NCBI GenBank assembly: GCA_937944945.1
Contig: CALEBD010000097.1
Coordinates: 1-10,475, forward strand
DNA from: an uncultured Clostridium sp.
GTDB taxonomy: Bacteria > Bacillota > Clostridia > Peptostreptococcales > Peptostreptococcaceae
Length of the DNA stretch: 10,475 nt
Direction: 5' to 3'
The translations under genes and the position numbers were made by a program. Shown here piece by piece: positions 1 through 8,340 of this stretch. The notes under the pieces were generated by a model that was not told where the DNA came from, did no database searches, and saw only the letters and a list, made by a program, of their open reading frames with translations. Each line of letters begins with the position of its first letter. Positions within the stretch are counted from its first letter, which is position 1.

Positions 1-212
1 ACAAAAATTCCAGAATTAAATATAGCGTATAATATACCATCTTTAAGCACATTATTTACTCTATTTACTCCATCATAAGATACCTCATAAGTATTCTCCT
101 CACAATCTAAATAAGTAAACTTAAATTTTATTTGAGAGGGGTCTAATGGTTCCCCTCTCAAATCTACAAAATTTAATCTTATTTTGAAATCATCATTATG
201 ACTTATCTTCAT
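1..212 (-). CDS. Probable baseplate/fibre structural protein, N-terminal part (cut by left edge)
   Basis: An open frame of 70 complete codons begins with ATG at 212-210 and runs off the left edge, so only the N-terminus is present. It begins MKISHNDDFKIRLNFVDLRG. The pattern is alternating hydrophobic beta strands (FKIRLNFVD, IKFKFTYLD, GILYAIFN) separated by Asp/Asn/Gly turns. This resembles the small immunoglobulin-like N-terminal modules (BppU-like) seen in baseplate and fibre proteins of Bacteroides phages, but that similarity is by eye. The start lies 4 nt after the stop codon of the upstream 583-aa gene, which suggests the same operon and translational coupling. No Shine-Dalgarno sequence is visible. 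The gene is real by frame, spacing and composition; its exact role is inferred from its neighbours. Confidence 0.7.
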   Translation of the reverse strand, partial: MKISHNDDFKIRLNFVDLRGEPLDPSQIKFKFTYLDCEENTYEVSYDGVNRVNNVLKDGILYAIFNSGIF

Positions 213-216
213 AATA

Positions 217-1968
217 CTAATCAATTGAAGGATTTTCTAATACATGAACTTCCCTAGCCACTTTTGAGATATCTAGATCTTCACTCTCTGGAGTGGGATT
301 ATAGAAGAAAGTAGTTTGCATAAAATTTGGACCATTATAGGTCATAGCTATACCAGCATAAGAGGTAGAGTTAATTTGCTTTCTAGACTTATACAAATTT
401 ACATAAGTCTTATCTTCAAAAGTGTCCTCTGCATCATCATCCGTTAATATTACTATAGATTTAGACAAATTCTCTAATCTGGCTATAATAGACATAGAGC
501 TATCACTAATCTTTAAAGCATTCTTTATAGCTCTAACATTAGAAGCTCCGTTTAGAGCTTGAATATTAACAAATGACAGGGTCTCTACATTTAACCCACC
601 TACTGTAACTCTAACAGTATATTCATTATTATCTTTTGCATAGAAGTCATAATCATATGTCTTACCCATATAAATAAAAGATATTCTATGCAAGGTTTTA
701 GCTGAAATACCTATAGTCTCAGAAAATTCACTTATATTACACTTTATTCTATTCTCACTAGTATCAGCGTTAATAGACACTAGATTAATTACAGGAACAG
801 TACTTAATCTAATCAATGAAGTAGTTATCATACCGCTAGTAGCACTAGAACTCATATTTAATGCTTTAGCAACTTTTATTTGTGGGTCTCCGGTTTGAAG
901 TGCTAGAAATCTAGATAAATGTAATTTAGCGGTTAGAGCTTCTATTGAGTATTTTAACTCTGGTAAGCTATATACAGTATAGTCCTGTATCACCCAATCG
1001 GAAGATGCTTTTATCATTCTATGCTCATCATTTACTATATAATGAATGGTATAGGCACTATCATTATAGGTAACTGAAACAAATACGGCACTTTCAGAGG
1101 ATCCGGCTGAAACAGCTACATCTCCAGCTCTAGGAGGAATTACTTCATTACCCCCCACTGGTATAAATGCAGCTCTAAGTTCTGAAGACATGCTATCACC
1201 GTTAATAGTCTTTAATAAGGCAAAATTATATACATGAGTTCTGGATATATTAGAGACAGAGTTGCTATTGATATATATAGTATTTACTCCTCCATAACTC
1301 GTATATATTACCACTTTTCTGCCTGTTCTTAGTTCTACCCCAGAGAATATTACCACTCCTTGGATAGAACCATAAGCTACGTTAGCTACCTTATCCCCTA
1401 TAGAAGGAAACTTAGACATACCTTCAATTCCACCAGATATAGGCACAAAAGCATCACTAACATTATCTCCAAAAGATAGTGCATCAAATAAGGAGATATC
1501 ATATACTACCTTAGAGTCACTATATCCTTCTACAAACTTCTTAACAGCTTTCTGGCTCATTACTTTATCTTCAGATTCCCCACTAGACTGAACTATGTCT
1601 AATTCAGATAACATTTGGACCCAATTATCAGGGTTAACCCAAGAACTACTATCTACAGATACACCATTATATTGTATAGTTACCCACTTATTCGGAGTTA
1701 AATCCTTAGATAGAAATGTTCCTAAAAATCCAATTCTTCTATCATACGAGGGGACCGCATTTATAGCCTCTTGAAGAGAGTATGCATTGGCAGAATAATT
1801 GGCAGAATAATTGGCAGAAATATTTATTGGAAGATTAAGAGCTAGCAGCTGATCCAATGTCTTATTCTGGCTATTATAAACTGATTGTGTACTTGTTACA
1901 GGATAAACTTCTTCATCTTGGGTTCCTCCAACCAGTTCTTTATCTTTTAATTTTCTTATCACTCCCAT
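217..1968 (-). CDS. Probable tail fibre/appendage structural protein (583 aa)
   Basis: This is a large beta-rich protein with modular N-terminal sequence typical of Bacteroides phage fibre proteins. Residues 1-40 hold a KDKELVGGTQ...VYPVTSTQSVY stretch. Residues 51-62 are a short NYSA-type repeat. Residues 76-120 hold aromatic/Trp-rich strands (RRIGFLGTF, KWVTIQYNG, SSWVNPDNW). Residues 124-145 carry the module DIVQSSGESEDKVMSQKAV, of a kind that recurs in Bacteroides phage and prophage tail proteins. The rest is Ser/Asn/Val-rich with no enzyme motif that I recognise and no signal peptide or membrane segment. A role in host attachment or as a virion surface fibre is inferred. The gene starts 4 nt after the 355-aa gene stops, ends in TAG, and is followed 4 nt later by another structural gene, so it is part of the portal operon. 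Tail fibre, head fibre and baseplate component cannot be told apart here. Confidence 0.65.
   Translation of the reverse strand: MGVIRKLKDKELVGGTQDEEVYPVTSTQSVYNSQNKTLDQLLALNLPINISANYSANYSANAYSLQEAINAVPSYDRRIGFLGTFLSKDLTPNKWVTIQYNGVSVDSSSWVNPDNWVQMLSELDIVQSSGESEDKVMSQKAVKKFVEGYSDSKVVYDISLFDALSFGDNVSDAFVPISGGIEGMSKFPSIGDKVANVAYGSIQGVVIFSGVELRTGRKVVIYTSYGGVNTIYINSNSVSNISRTHVYNFALLKTINGDSMSSELRAAFIPVGGNEVIPPRAGDVAVSAGSSESAVFVSVTYNDSAYTIHYIVNDEHRMIKASSDWVIQDYTVYSLPELKYSIEALTAKLHLSRFLALQTGDPQIKVAKALNMSSSATSGMITTSLIRLSTVPVINLVSINADTSENRIKCNISEFSETIGISAKTLHRISFIYMGKTYDYDFYAKDNNEYTVRVTVGGLNVETLSFVNIQALNGASNVRAIKNALKISDSSMSIIARLENLSKSIVILTDDDAEDTFEDKTYVNLYKSRKQINSTSYAGIAMTYNGPNFMQTTFFYNPTPESEDLDISKVAREVHVLENPSID
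1789..1824 (-). repeat. Short in-frame tandem repeat (12-bp unit, 3 copies)
   Basis: On the + strand the unit ggcagaataatt occurs at 1789-1800 and 1801-1812, and a third copy with two changes (ggcagaaatatt) is at 1813-1824. On the coding strand the units translate as N-Y/I-S-A repeats at residues 49-60 of the 583-aa fibre-like protein. The unit is a multiple of three, so copy-number change by slippage would lengthen or shorten a linker without breaking the frame. Confidence 0.85.
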
Positions 1969-1972
1969 AATC

Positions 1973-3040
1973 TTAAAAATCTTCTCCTAATTTACTAACA
2001 TAAACCTCATAAGCAATTCCTTCACTTGTTTTTACGAAGGTAAATTGTACTAATTTGTTTCCACTGCCTGTTAAGCTCAAGGGACCACTTGGAAATATAC
2101 TGATATTGGCTCCAGCTGTAAGATTTATAGTCTTAACATCAGGTTTACAAGCCAAATAACTTACTCCTGACATCGCACTACTTTTTTCCCTACCATCTGT
2201 ATTGATGGTAACATTTAATGCTTCTGCAGCTACAGAACACCATACTGTCTGATTAGGATAAAGGGTAACATTAGAATTATCTGTATTTCCATATCTAGTA
2301 GAAGATATAATAGATTGTATATCTGCTAAATCTATAGTAACTGTGCTCCCTCCATTCATAGCTGCTATTATAGCAGCATTATCAGAGAAGCTCACATTAG
2401 ACCCAAATAAAAAGGTTACCCATTGTTCTTCTGGAAAATACTTAATTACTGAAACAGTATTACTATCTGTTACTTTAGATACATTGTATATGTTTCCATA
2501 GCCGTCTGTAAACTGTCTTACAGTTCCTTCCTCACAATTACCCCATAACCTTTGGAGTATCTCTGTTAAAGTATCTGTGTCTTCTAATTGACCATATTTT
2601 GCTGAACTAATTAAATCTGAGTCAATATATAATGGAAATTGATGCTTATCATCAAAATCAATTTCATTTGAAATAGTTTCTCCAGTTAATGCCTTATACT
2701 GACCAACAGTGTATCCGGCAACAAATCTCCATCTCATTAAGGATTCTTCAGTACTGAAACAAACTACGGTCATATCAGTAGTCTGCTCATCATTGTTCAA
2801 ATCTGCATCTCCATATATGGACAGCAACCAAAGACCTCCAGCCGGATCTACTAATATTCTATAATAATTATCTACATCCTCTCCTGGGTTATCAGTCTTT
2901 TCCGTTATATCCTTCCATACTCCATTTATATTGAATCTAAGTACAGGCTTTCCATTACTAATGGTTATCCATCCAACTTTTGGATCATTCGGAGCAGACT
3001 CTGAAATAATTATATCCTTGACTCTTACCATCTTATTCAT
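1973..3040 (-). CDS. Probable virion structural protein, fibre-like (355 aa)
   Basis: I do not recognise a named family with certainty. The N-terminus (residues 5-48) has strands ending in NGKPVLRF and NGVWKDITE, similar to short modules found at the start of Bacteroides phage appendage proteins. The middle (about 58-200) is mixed and rich in aromatic residues. The C-terminal third (about 205-355) is Ser/Thr/Asn/Gly-rich with regular strands (VTINTDG, KTINLTAGANISI, LVQFTFVKT, AYEVYVSKL), fitting a trimeric beta fibre or a head-decoration domain. No signal peptide, membrane helix or catalytic motif is seen. Its ATG overlaps the portal stop codon (ATGA), so it is translationally coupled to portal, and the 583-aa fibre-like gene starts 4 nt after its TAA. 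A head fibre or portal-proximal connector role is plausible from this position but is inference. Confidence 0.6.
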   Translation of the reverse strand: MNKMVRVKDIIISESAPNDPKVGWITISNGKPVLRFNINGVWKDITEKTDNPGEDVDNYYRILVDPAGGLWLLSIYGDADLNNDEQTTDMTVVCFSTEESLMRWRFVAGYTVGQYKALTGETISNEIDFDDKHQFPLYIDSDLISSAKYGQLEDTDTLTEILQRLWGNCEEGTVRQFTDGYGNIYNVSKVTDSNTVSVIKYFPEEQWVTFLFGSNVSFSDNAAIIAAMNGGSTVTIDLADIQSIISSTRYGNTDNSNVTLYPNQTVWCSVAAEALNVTINTDGREKSSAMSGVSYLACKPDVKTINLTAGANISIFPSGPLSLTGSGNKLVQFTFVKTSEGIAYEVYVSKLGEDF

Positions 3041-5442
3041 TTATTAGAGTTAGTATTCTTATTCTTTTTTAAAGACTTCTCTTTTATTCTTACATCATCT
3101 GAATGCTTCTCTCTCTCAAAGGAGAGTTTCTCCTTTTCTAATCTCATTTTTTCATCAAACTCCCTAATTTTCTCTCTTAAATTAGCTCTATCATCATCAG
3201 TTTCAGGCTCACTTATTCCATCTTCCTTACTATTAGCCTGTATCTGAGCCACAATGATTTTAGTTTCATTATCCCTTATATTAGCTTGTTCTTTCTGCTG
3301 CATCTCAGCTAATCTCTGTTCATTCTCTAATTGGACTATTTGTTGCTGAGTCTGTAATTGTTGCTGTTGAGCTTGGGCATTTCTTGCTTGTATAGCTTGT
3401 TCATCTCTCTCTACTAATCTCTGCTTTTCAGCTAAAGAACTAGAATTATATAATCTCATGATTGTAGAGAATGATAATGCTTGATTTTGTAAAGCAGCTT
3501 GTGCTAACATGTCCAGTTTCTGTGCTAATTCTTGAGTACCTTGGCTATTGTCAACAACTAAACCATAGTCAGCTTCTGCAAATTCATCCCCATCTATATC
3601 CATAATTCTCATGGAATTATCTGATAAAATATATTGGAACTTTTTACTTCTTCCCTTAAAAGCTATCTTAGCTGTTTCCAGAAAACACTCTAATACTCGT
3701 CTCTTTACATCATCATGTACAACAAACAACCATTCAGTTATATGAGAAGATTGTAAGGTAGCTCTTTCCACTCCTCCTACTGTCTCTCTATTACTTATTT
3801 GTCCTTCTCTTTGTCTAGTAATCCCAACCACCTCAGACATCTCCATCTTGATAAACTCAAGAAGGTTAATCTGTGATTGAATAGAATTTCCAAACTCAGC
3901 ATCTATTACTCCAGAAGAGGAATTATTAAGAGCTCCTGCAAGTTTTCCACTAGCAGCTCCTATATTACCTTCTTTGAAGCTATCTTCAACTGCTATACCA
4001 TTAACTTTGGCATAATACATCCATTTTTCTATATCCCATTTCTTCGGAATTTTGGCGAGATCTAATCTTAATAGTTTTCCCCAGTTTCTAGCCATTATCT
4101 TATTCAGTCTATCATGAATAACATCATAGAAATAATTATATCTCTTCATCATATCGACTAAAGAAAATGGCCTACTATCATTAAGATTATATATACTTCC
4201 TATAATACCGAAATGACATCTAGATGAATTAGATAATCTATTATATTGTACTACTCTAGGTCTCATATTTACATAAATATCAGTTCCTATCTTAGTACCT
4301 TCCCAAGCTTCGTTTATGTAAAATATTTGCTCCTCCTCTCCATTATCCTTATCTATAATGTAAGTTTCAGGAAAGAAATTATAAACTTCTTCCCCAGTCT
4401 CTGGATCATAGGATTTAACCTTCTTTATTCTCCTTCTAGATTTCCAATACATTCTTAGCACTTTAATATTGCCTGCTAGATCGTAAGGGAGTAAAGAATT
4501 TGAGATAGAATCTGAGAATAGATTAAAGGGGTCAAAATAGAACCCATCTGTACTTATCTCTTCTCCTACCATATGGTTATTTACATATCCAAATCTTTCA
4601 TCTATATTATCCATTGAATCAATAGATGCTTGACCAATATGGTCAGGGATATTCTCTATATATTCAATATCTTTTTTACTTAAGACATCATGATATGTAT
4701 CTATAACTCTACCAGGGCTCCAATAATCCTCTATTATAATTATATCAGCATCTTCTATTTTATTAGAATAACCTGATTTGAATATCCTAACCTTTAAAGG
4801 ATTAAGTCTTTCTATTACAGGCTCTCCCCCAACAATATCACATTGATATATTTCTTCACCTACAGTGACTGCATCCATGAAGCCATTATTGAATAATAAT
4901 GGGATATTATATTCTTTAACATAGTGATTAAGAATAGCATTCCCCCTTATCTCCCGCATGTCTTGCCACTCATAGGTATAATAATCATTAAGTTTTTCTA
5001 ATTCTTGGTTAAATTCTTCCTCAGATTTAGATGTATCAGCCATTAGTTTCTGTAGGTTCTGTAATAGCTCTTCCTTCTTATTATTCTCTATTTCAGAGAT
5101 AGCATTTGGATTAGTTACAATTACTCTATAATCAAAGACTCTTCTAGATTCTTCACCTCTTAACACATTTAATTTGCTATTCATAATAGGATAATGCTGA
5201 ATCCTATCTGGAACAAATCCAGCCTTTATACTATCAGGGTTCAACATTAATTCTATATCTGACATATGAAGTTTTCCATTCAAAAGGTCATAATTGATCT
5301 TTTTATGAATTACAGATTTTCTTACAAGACTATAGTTGAAGAAAGTTTTAGAGTCAGCCCAATCAAGATGTGCCTTTCTCCACTTCTTATTCTTCTTGGA
5401 GAATGGTAATTGCTGTGGAGGTAAATTTATTAATTCAGACAT
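3037..5442 (-). CDS. Portal protein (crAss-like)
   Basis: The portal forms the dodecameric ring at the capsid vertex through which TerL pumps DNA. At 801 aa it is much longer than typical phage portals but fits the large crAss-like portals. Visible landmarks are an N-terminal segment near 73-98 (KAGFVPDRIQHYPIMNSKLN), an acidic helical insert at about 115-160, a beta-rich wing region at about 190-400, and an Arg-rich segment MYWKSRRRIKKVK at 331-343. Residues 535-565 (MSEVVGITRQREG...NRETVGGVERATLQ) match the conserved long helix and following segment typical of portals. The C-terminal 130 residues form a Gln-rich coiled coil (about 680-715) followed by a highly charged Lys/Glu helix ending in KKNKNTNSNK. 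TerL is immediately upstream and the stop overlaps the next start as ATGA. The ATG is chosen because it gives the full N-terminus and follows the intergenic gap; no Shine-Dalgarno is present. Confidence 0.88.
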   Translation of the reverse strand: MSELINLPPQQLPFSKKNKKWRKAHLDWADSKTFFNYSLVRKSVIHKKINYDLLNGKLHMSDIELMLNPDSIKAGFVPDRIQHYPIMNSKLNVLRGEESRRVFDYRVIVTNPNAISEIENNKKEELLQNLQKLMADTSKSEEEFNQELEKLNDYYTYEWQDMREIRGNAILNHYVKEYNIPLLFNNGFMDAVTVGEEIYQCDIVGGEPVIERLNPLKVRIFKSGYSNKIEDADIIIIEDYWSPGRVIDTYHDVLSKKDIEYIENIPDHIGQASIDSMDNIDERFGYVNNHMVGEEISTDGFYFDPFNLFSDSISNSLLPYDLAGNIKVLRMYWKSRRRIKKVKSYDPETGEEVYNFFPETYIIDKDNGEEEQIFYINEAWEGTKIGTDIYVNMRPRVVQYNRLSNSSRCHFGIIGSIYNLNDSRPFSLVDMMKRYNYFYDVIHDRLNKIMARNWGKLLRLDLAKIPKKWDIEKWMYYAKVNGIAVEDSFKEGNIGAASGKLAGALNNSSSGVIDAEFGNSIQSQINLLEFIKMEMSEVVGITRQREGQISNRETVGGVERATLQSSHITEWLFVVHDDVKRRVLECFLETAKIAFKGRSKKFQYILSDNSMRIMDIDGDEFAEADYGLVVDNSQGTQELAQKLDMLAQAALQNQALSFSTIMRLYNSSSLAEKQRLVERDEQAIQARNAQAQQQQLQTQQQIVQLENEQRLAEMQQKEQANIRDNETKIIVAQIQANSKEDGISEPETDDDRANLREKIREFDEKMRLEKEKLSFEREKHSDDVRIKEKSLKKNKNTNSNK

Positions 5443-5464
5443 ATTTGATTCATTTTATTCTTTA

Positions 5465-5496
5465 CAAAGTTACGTGAAACTGCTTTCTAAAACAAT
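5465..5496 (-). promoter_or_regulatory. Candidate Bacteroidetes-type promoter for the portal operon
   Basis: Read on the minus strand, the gap between terL and the portal gene contains TAACTTTG (5472-5465). This matches the Bacteroidetes primary sigma factor -7 consensus TAnnTTTG exactly. ATTG (5496-5493) lies 20 nt upstream, a 3-of-4 match to the -33 TTTG element at the expected spacing. Transcription would begin only some 10-20 nt before the portal ATG, giving a short leader. This is the longest gap between genes in the window (88 nt), which supports a regulatory role, but short AT-rich motifs can arise by chance. Confidence 0.45.
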
Positions 5497-5530
5497 AATA
5501 TAAGTAGTTTATTAATTCCTAACATTCTTT

Positions 5531-7789
5531 TTAGCTAAATTTACTGCCAAATCTAAGATCATAGTTATTTCTAAAGTAGGGATCATTACTTAAATCGTCC
5601 TCATTATATTTTTCTCTAGACTCAGCATTCATATTATCACCATATCTTATAATATATTCTTGTCTATATATCATAACCATTCCCATAGCTCTTATTCTAT
5701 CTACATTGATTTCAGGATTAAATTGTATAGCCTCTTCTATTAAAGCTCTTGTTTTTAAAGTATGTATTACAGGAACACTTACTTGATCATAAGTTCCATC
5801 TTCTTTTTCTATTGATATCTGAACTAATTTATTAAACCAATCTCTTAATAAAGAATTAGCATAATTATTAATAGCAGAACTGGCATTTACTCCATATGCA
5901 TTAGATCCAACATTACTGTACTTTATAAGTTGTTTGTCTCTAAGATACTCTGGAGTTTCAGCTAAAAGATGAACACTTCTTTTAACTTTAAAATATGCAT
6001 ATATTCCTTTCTTATTACTCTCATACAAACATCTTGCATTATAGAACAAACATAATAATCTCGTTATTTCAAAATTATCATCAGCGAAAGGATTTCTCCC
6101 AGTAAATTCAGCTACTATGGTATCAGTAAATAAATCGAATACAAAGCATGAGTATAATGAAGAAGATACAGCCACATCATTATCAACAGGGTCCACTCCT
6201 ATAATATATCTATTATTGAATACCTTACCAGATTTATCCTTTTCAGGCATAGTATATATCTCTAATGCTCCCGTGGTATCATTATCAACTGGATAATTCC
6301 GTATAGGTGTACTATCAGTTGGTTTGAATTTCACTTCTCCTTCTCCATTAATATATAATTCACCAACATATATATCATTATATAGGCTAGGATTTTTATC
6401 CAATTGAGAAGCTCTCTCATTAAGAGCTTGTACATTAAAATAAGCATCTTTTACCTTTATAATAGCTTCTGCAGGAGTAATAGGATCTTCTGCTATTACT
6501 CTTAATACTGAAGTTGGATCAGCTCCATATTTTGCTTTATATCTATTATTTAATATTTGTAATAGGGCCATTACTACATCCGATATTCCATCTTCATTAA
6601 AGCATCCTGCTCTATTTAAGTAAGCTGGAAAGAAATATGCGAAGTAATCTTTTCCTTGACCTTTCTTATCATATACATTTTTTACTTCTTTTATATTATA
6701 AGAACTGGGGGCATATAATAAAGTTTTAGCAGACTGGAAATTAGATTCTTTATTGTTGGCTGTACCCACAAGATACATTAGAGAGAAAGTAAAATCACCA
6801 TCTTCTACTGATTTTCTAGTAACATCGTAAAGCTCCAGTAGTCCACTAAAGTTACCAAACTCTTCAAATAATATCCAACCTCTCTTTCCTCTTAACTTAT
6901 CAGAGTCATCTTTAGCAGATACCCCCATAACCATATTTAGTGACCCTTGAAGTTTCCCATACTCATCCTTGTATCCCATTTGCCAGGTCATCTCATTAGA
7001 TGACTGTTTAATCATTAGTCTAGGAAATGGAGTGTATTTTGACAAGTGAGATAAAGTAGGAACAAACTTACTTAAAGTTCCATCCTTATCATCTCTAAGA
7101 TACTCCTTTTGGTATGCTGTGAGAACTGTAATATTTCTTCTTTGAGTTTCCACAGACTCCCCTATTATCAAATTTTTTGACATTATAGATGCCAATGAGT
7201 AACTTTTACTACAACCTCTCTTAGCAAGCTCTGCAGCATGATGGCCTTCTTCTCTGGCGTCATTAAGGTATAGATACCGTAGCCAAATTCCTTCAAAGAA
7301 TAGCCCGAATCCCTCCTTTCTTATAGCTTTCTTTTTGCCCTTCTGATATTCATTTATCATCATTGGACAATAATTGAGGAACCAATATAAATATCCTGGA
7401 ATCCACATTCCATCAGATTCCCTTAGAAGACCATTATAGCATCTATCTATTTCTCTATCCCAGAATCTTCTATACTCACTATTAGGATTAGGATTAGGTA
7501 TAAGTTTTGTATATACCCCTTCTTTTAGAAAATACAATGCAGATTGCCTGAAATAATCTGCATCTTTATATATTGGTGGGTTAGTTATATCTATAATAGC
7601 TCTATTATACTTATCTCTGGGTAAATCTTCTATTTTTGGTCTAGAAGGAGAAATAAGATTCTGAATAAAAGGAACTGTAGAAATGAAGTCCATAAATTGC
7701 TCTACCACTTCATCTGGATATTTAGATAAAAGTTCTCTGGTTATAGGAGTTTGATATTCATTAGTTTGTATTAATACTTCTTCATCCAT
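5531..7789 (-). CDS. terL: Terminase large subunit (TerL)
   Basis: TerL is the DNA-packaging motor: an ATPase that drives DNA into the procapsid through the portal, with an RNase H-fold nuclease that cuts the concatemer. The 752-aa protein shows an ATPase half with a TerL-type deviant Walker A (AKRGCSKSYS, K195/S196), Walker B with a catalytic acid pair (WILFEEFG, residues 305-312) and a likely coupling motif (LVGTANN, 340-346). The nuclease half has the three expected acids: D533 in YIIGVDPVDND, E590 in CLYESNKKG and D697 in INVDRIRAMGM. The N-terminal 150 residues hold an aromatic-rich region (GYLYWFLNYCPM) before the ATPase. The length is greater than usual for TerL and fits crAss-like phages. 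The gene starts 11 nt after the preceding 179-aa gene, probably in the same transcript, and portal lies directly downstream. All key residues appear intact. Confidence 0.95.
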   Translation of the reverse strand: MDEEVLIQTNEYQTPITRELLSKYPDEVVEQFMDFISTVPFIQNLISPSRPKIEDLPRDKYNRAIIDITNPPIYKDADYFRQSALYFLKEGVYTKLIPNPNPNSEYRRFWDREIDRCYNGLLRESDGMWIPGYLYWFLNYCPMMINEYQKGKKKAIRKEGFGLFFEGIWLRYLYLNDAREEGHHAAELAKRGCSKSYSLASIMSKNLIIGESVETQRRNITVLTAYQKEYLRDDKDGTLSKFVPTLSHLSKYTPFPRLMIKQSSNEMTWQMGYKDEYGKLQGSLNMVMGVSAKDDSDKLRGKRGWILFEEFGNFSGLLELYDVTRKSVEDGDFTFSLMYLVGTANNKESNFQSAKTLLYAPSSYNIKEVKNVYDKKGQGKDYFAYFFPAYLNRAGCFNEDGISDVVMALLQILNNRYKAKYGADPTSVLRVIAEDPITPAEAIIKVKDAYFNVQALNERASQLDKNPSLYNDIYVGELYINGEGEVKFKPTDSTPIRNYPVDNDTTGALEIYTMPEKDKSGKVFNNRYIIGVDPVDNDVAVSSSLYSCFVFDLFTDTIVAEFTGRNPFADDNFEITRLLCLFYNARCLYESNKKGIYAYFKVKRSVHLLAETPEYLRDKQLIKYSNVGSNAYGVNASSAINNYANSLLRDWFNKLVQISIEKEDGTYDQVSVPVIHTLKTRALIEEAIQFNPEINVDRIRAMGMVMIYRQEYIIRYGDNMNAESREKYNEDDLSNDPYFRNNYDLRFGSKFS

Positions 7790-7800
7790 AATAAAATATG

Positions 7801-8340
7801 CTACAGTATAAGATCTTCATACATGGATTTTTCTACACTACCTCTTACTCTATCATTTGAAGCAATTTCCTTAGTAATTGCCTTTTCAGCTTCATCTAAA
7901 TCTTTTACTAGAGAAGGTATTTGCTTTATTATACTTCCTACATCTTTTGTTTCTTTCACATCCAGATCAGCCATAGTAGCTGTTAAAGCTCTTAACTTGC
8001 TTCTGTATCCATTAATCATAGCTCTAGTATCATCTAATAACAGAGCTGATATCGGTTTGAATTTAGCATAATAATCTATAGCTTCTTGTAAATCTTTATC
8101 TATCTTCCAAGTGTCAGAAACTCCTATACCTTCTAATATCTTTTTATGTCTCTCCTCTTCATCAGTATATATTTGAAAATCAGATCTAGGATCTACAAAA
8201 AAATATATATACCCTAACTCCTGTAAAAATTTACTTTTATCTTTGGTTTTATCTCTCTGATGAAGCTTCTTAAAGACTTTTATGGTAAGTAACTCCGGTT
8301 CAAATGTCAATTTAAATCCTTCATATTTTAATAACCTCAT
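7801..8340 (-). CDS. Conserved-looking protein upstream of TerL; possible small terminase subunit
   Basis: This 179-aa protein has no family that I recognise. Its N-terminal 75 residues contain beta strands and aromatic patches (YEGFKLTFEP, LGYIYFFVDP, SDFQIYTDEEERHKKI). The C-terminal 100 residues are predicted mostly helical with heptad-like hydrophobic spacing (DDTRAMINGYRSKLRALTAT, LVKDLDEAEKAITKEIA), suggesting a coiled coil and oligomerisation. It sits directly before terL with an 11-nt gap, where many tailed phages place the small terminase subunit, and its helical C-terminus would suit a ring-forming TerS. No DNA-binding helix-turn-helix is obvious, so this is only a positional suggestion. 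Its ATG overlaps the stop of the upstream 113-aa gene (ATGA), and it ends in TAG, where readthrough would give only a short extra peptide. Confidence 0.75.
   Translation of the reverse strand: MRLLKYEGFKLTFEPELLTIKVFKKLHQRDKTKDKSKFLQELGYIYFFVDPRSDFQIYTDEEERHKKILEGIGVSDTWKIDKDLQEAIDYYAKFKPISALLLDDTRAMINGYRSKLRALTATMADLDVKETKDVGSIIKQIPSLVKDLDEAEKAITKEIASNDRVRGSVEKSMYEDLIL

Noticed and set aside
1221..1228. Internal match to the -7 promoter motif within the 583-aa gene
   Set aside because: It lies inside a coding region without a start nearby; matches to this short AT-rich motif are expected by chance.
3877..4458. Two short plus-strand open frames opposite the portal gene
   Set aside because: They lie wholly inside the portal coding region, are rich in Ile/Ser/Tyr/Phe as expected for antisense of AT-rich genes, and have no independent start context or recognisable domain.
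5430..5453. Seven-codon open frame (MNQICLN) starting just upstream of the portal ATG in another frame
   Set aside because: It overlaps the portal start and could in principle affect initiation, but an ATG by chance is likely in such AT-rich sequence and nothing else supports it.
5473..5530. Possible terminator after terL
   Set aside because: Only weak 4-5 bp AT-rich stems (GAAA/TTTC, TAATA/TATTA) without a GC-rich stem plus U-tract are present.
7823..8071. Plus-strand open frame of 82 codons opposite the 179-aa gene
   Set aside because: It is an antisense shadow; its apparent hydrophobic stretches are complements of Asp/Glu/Lys codons in the real gene.
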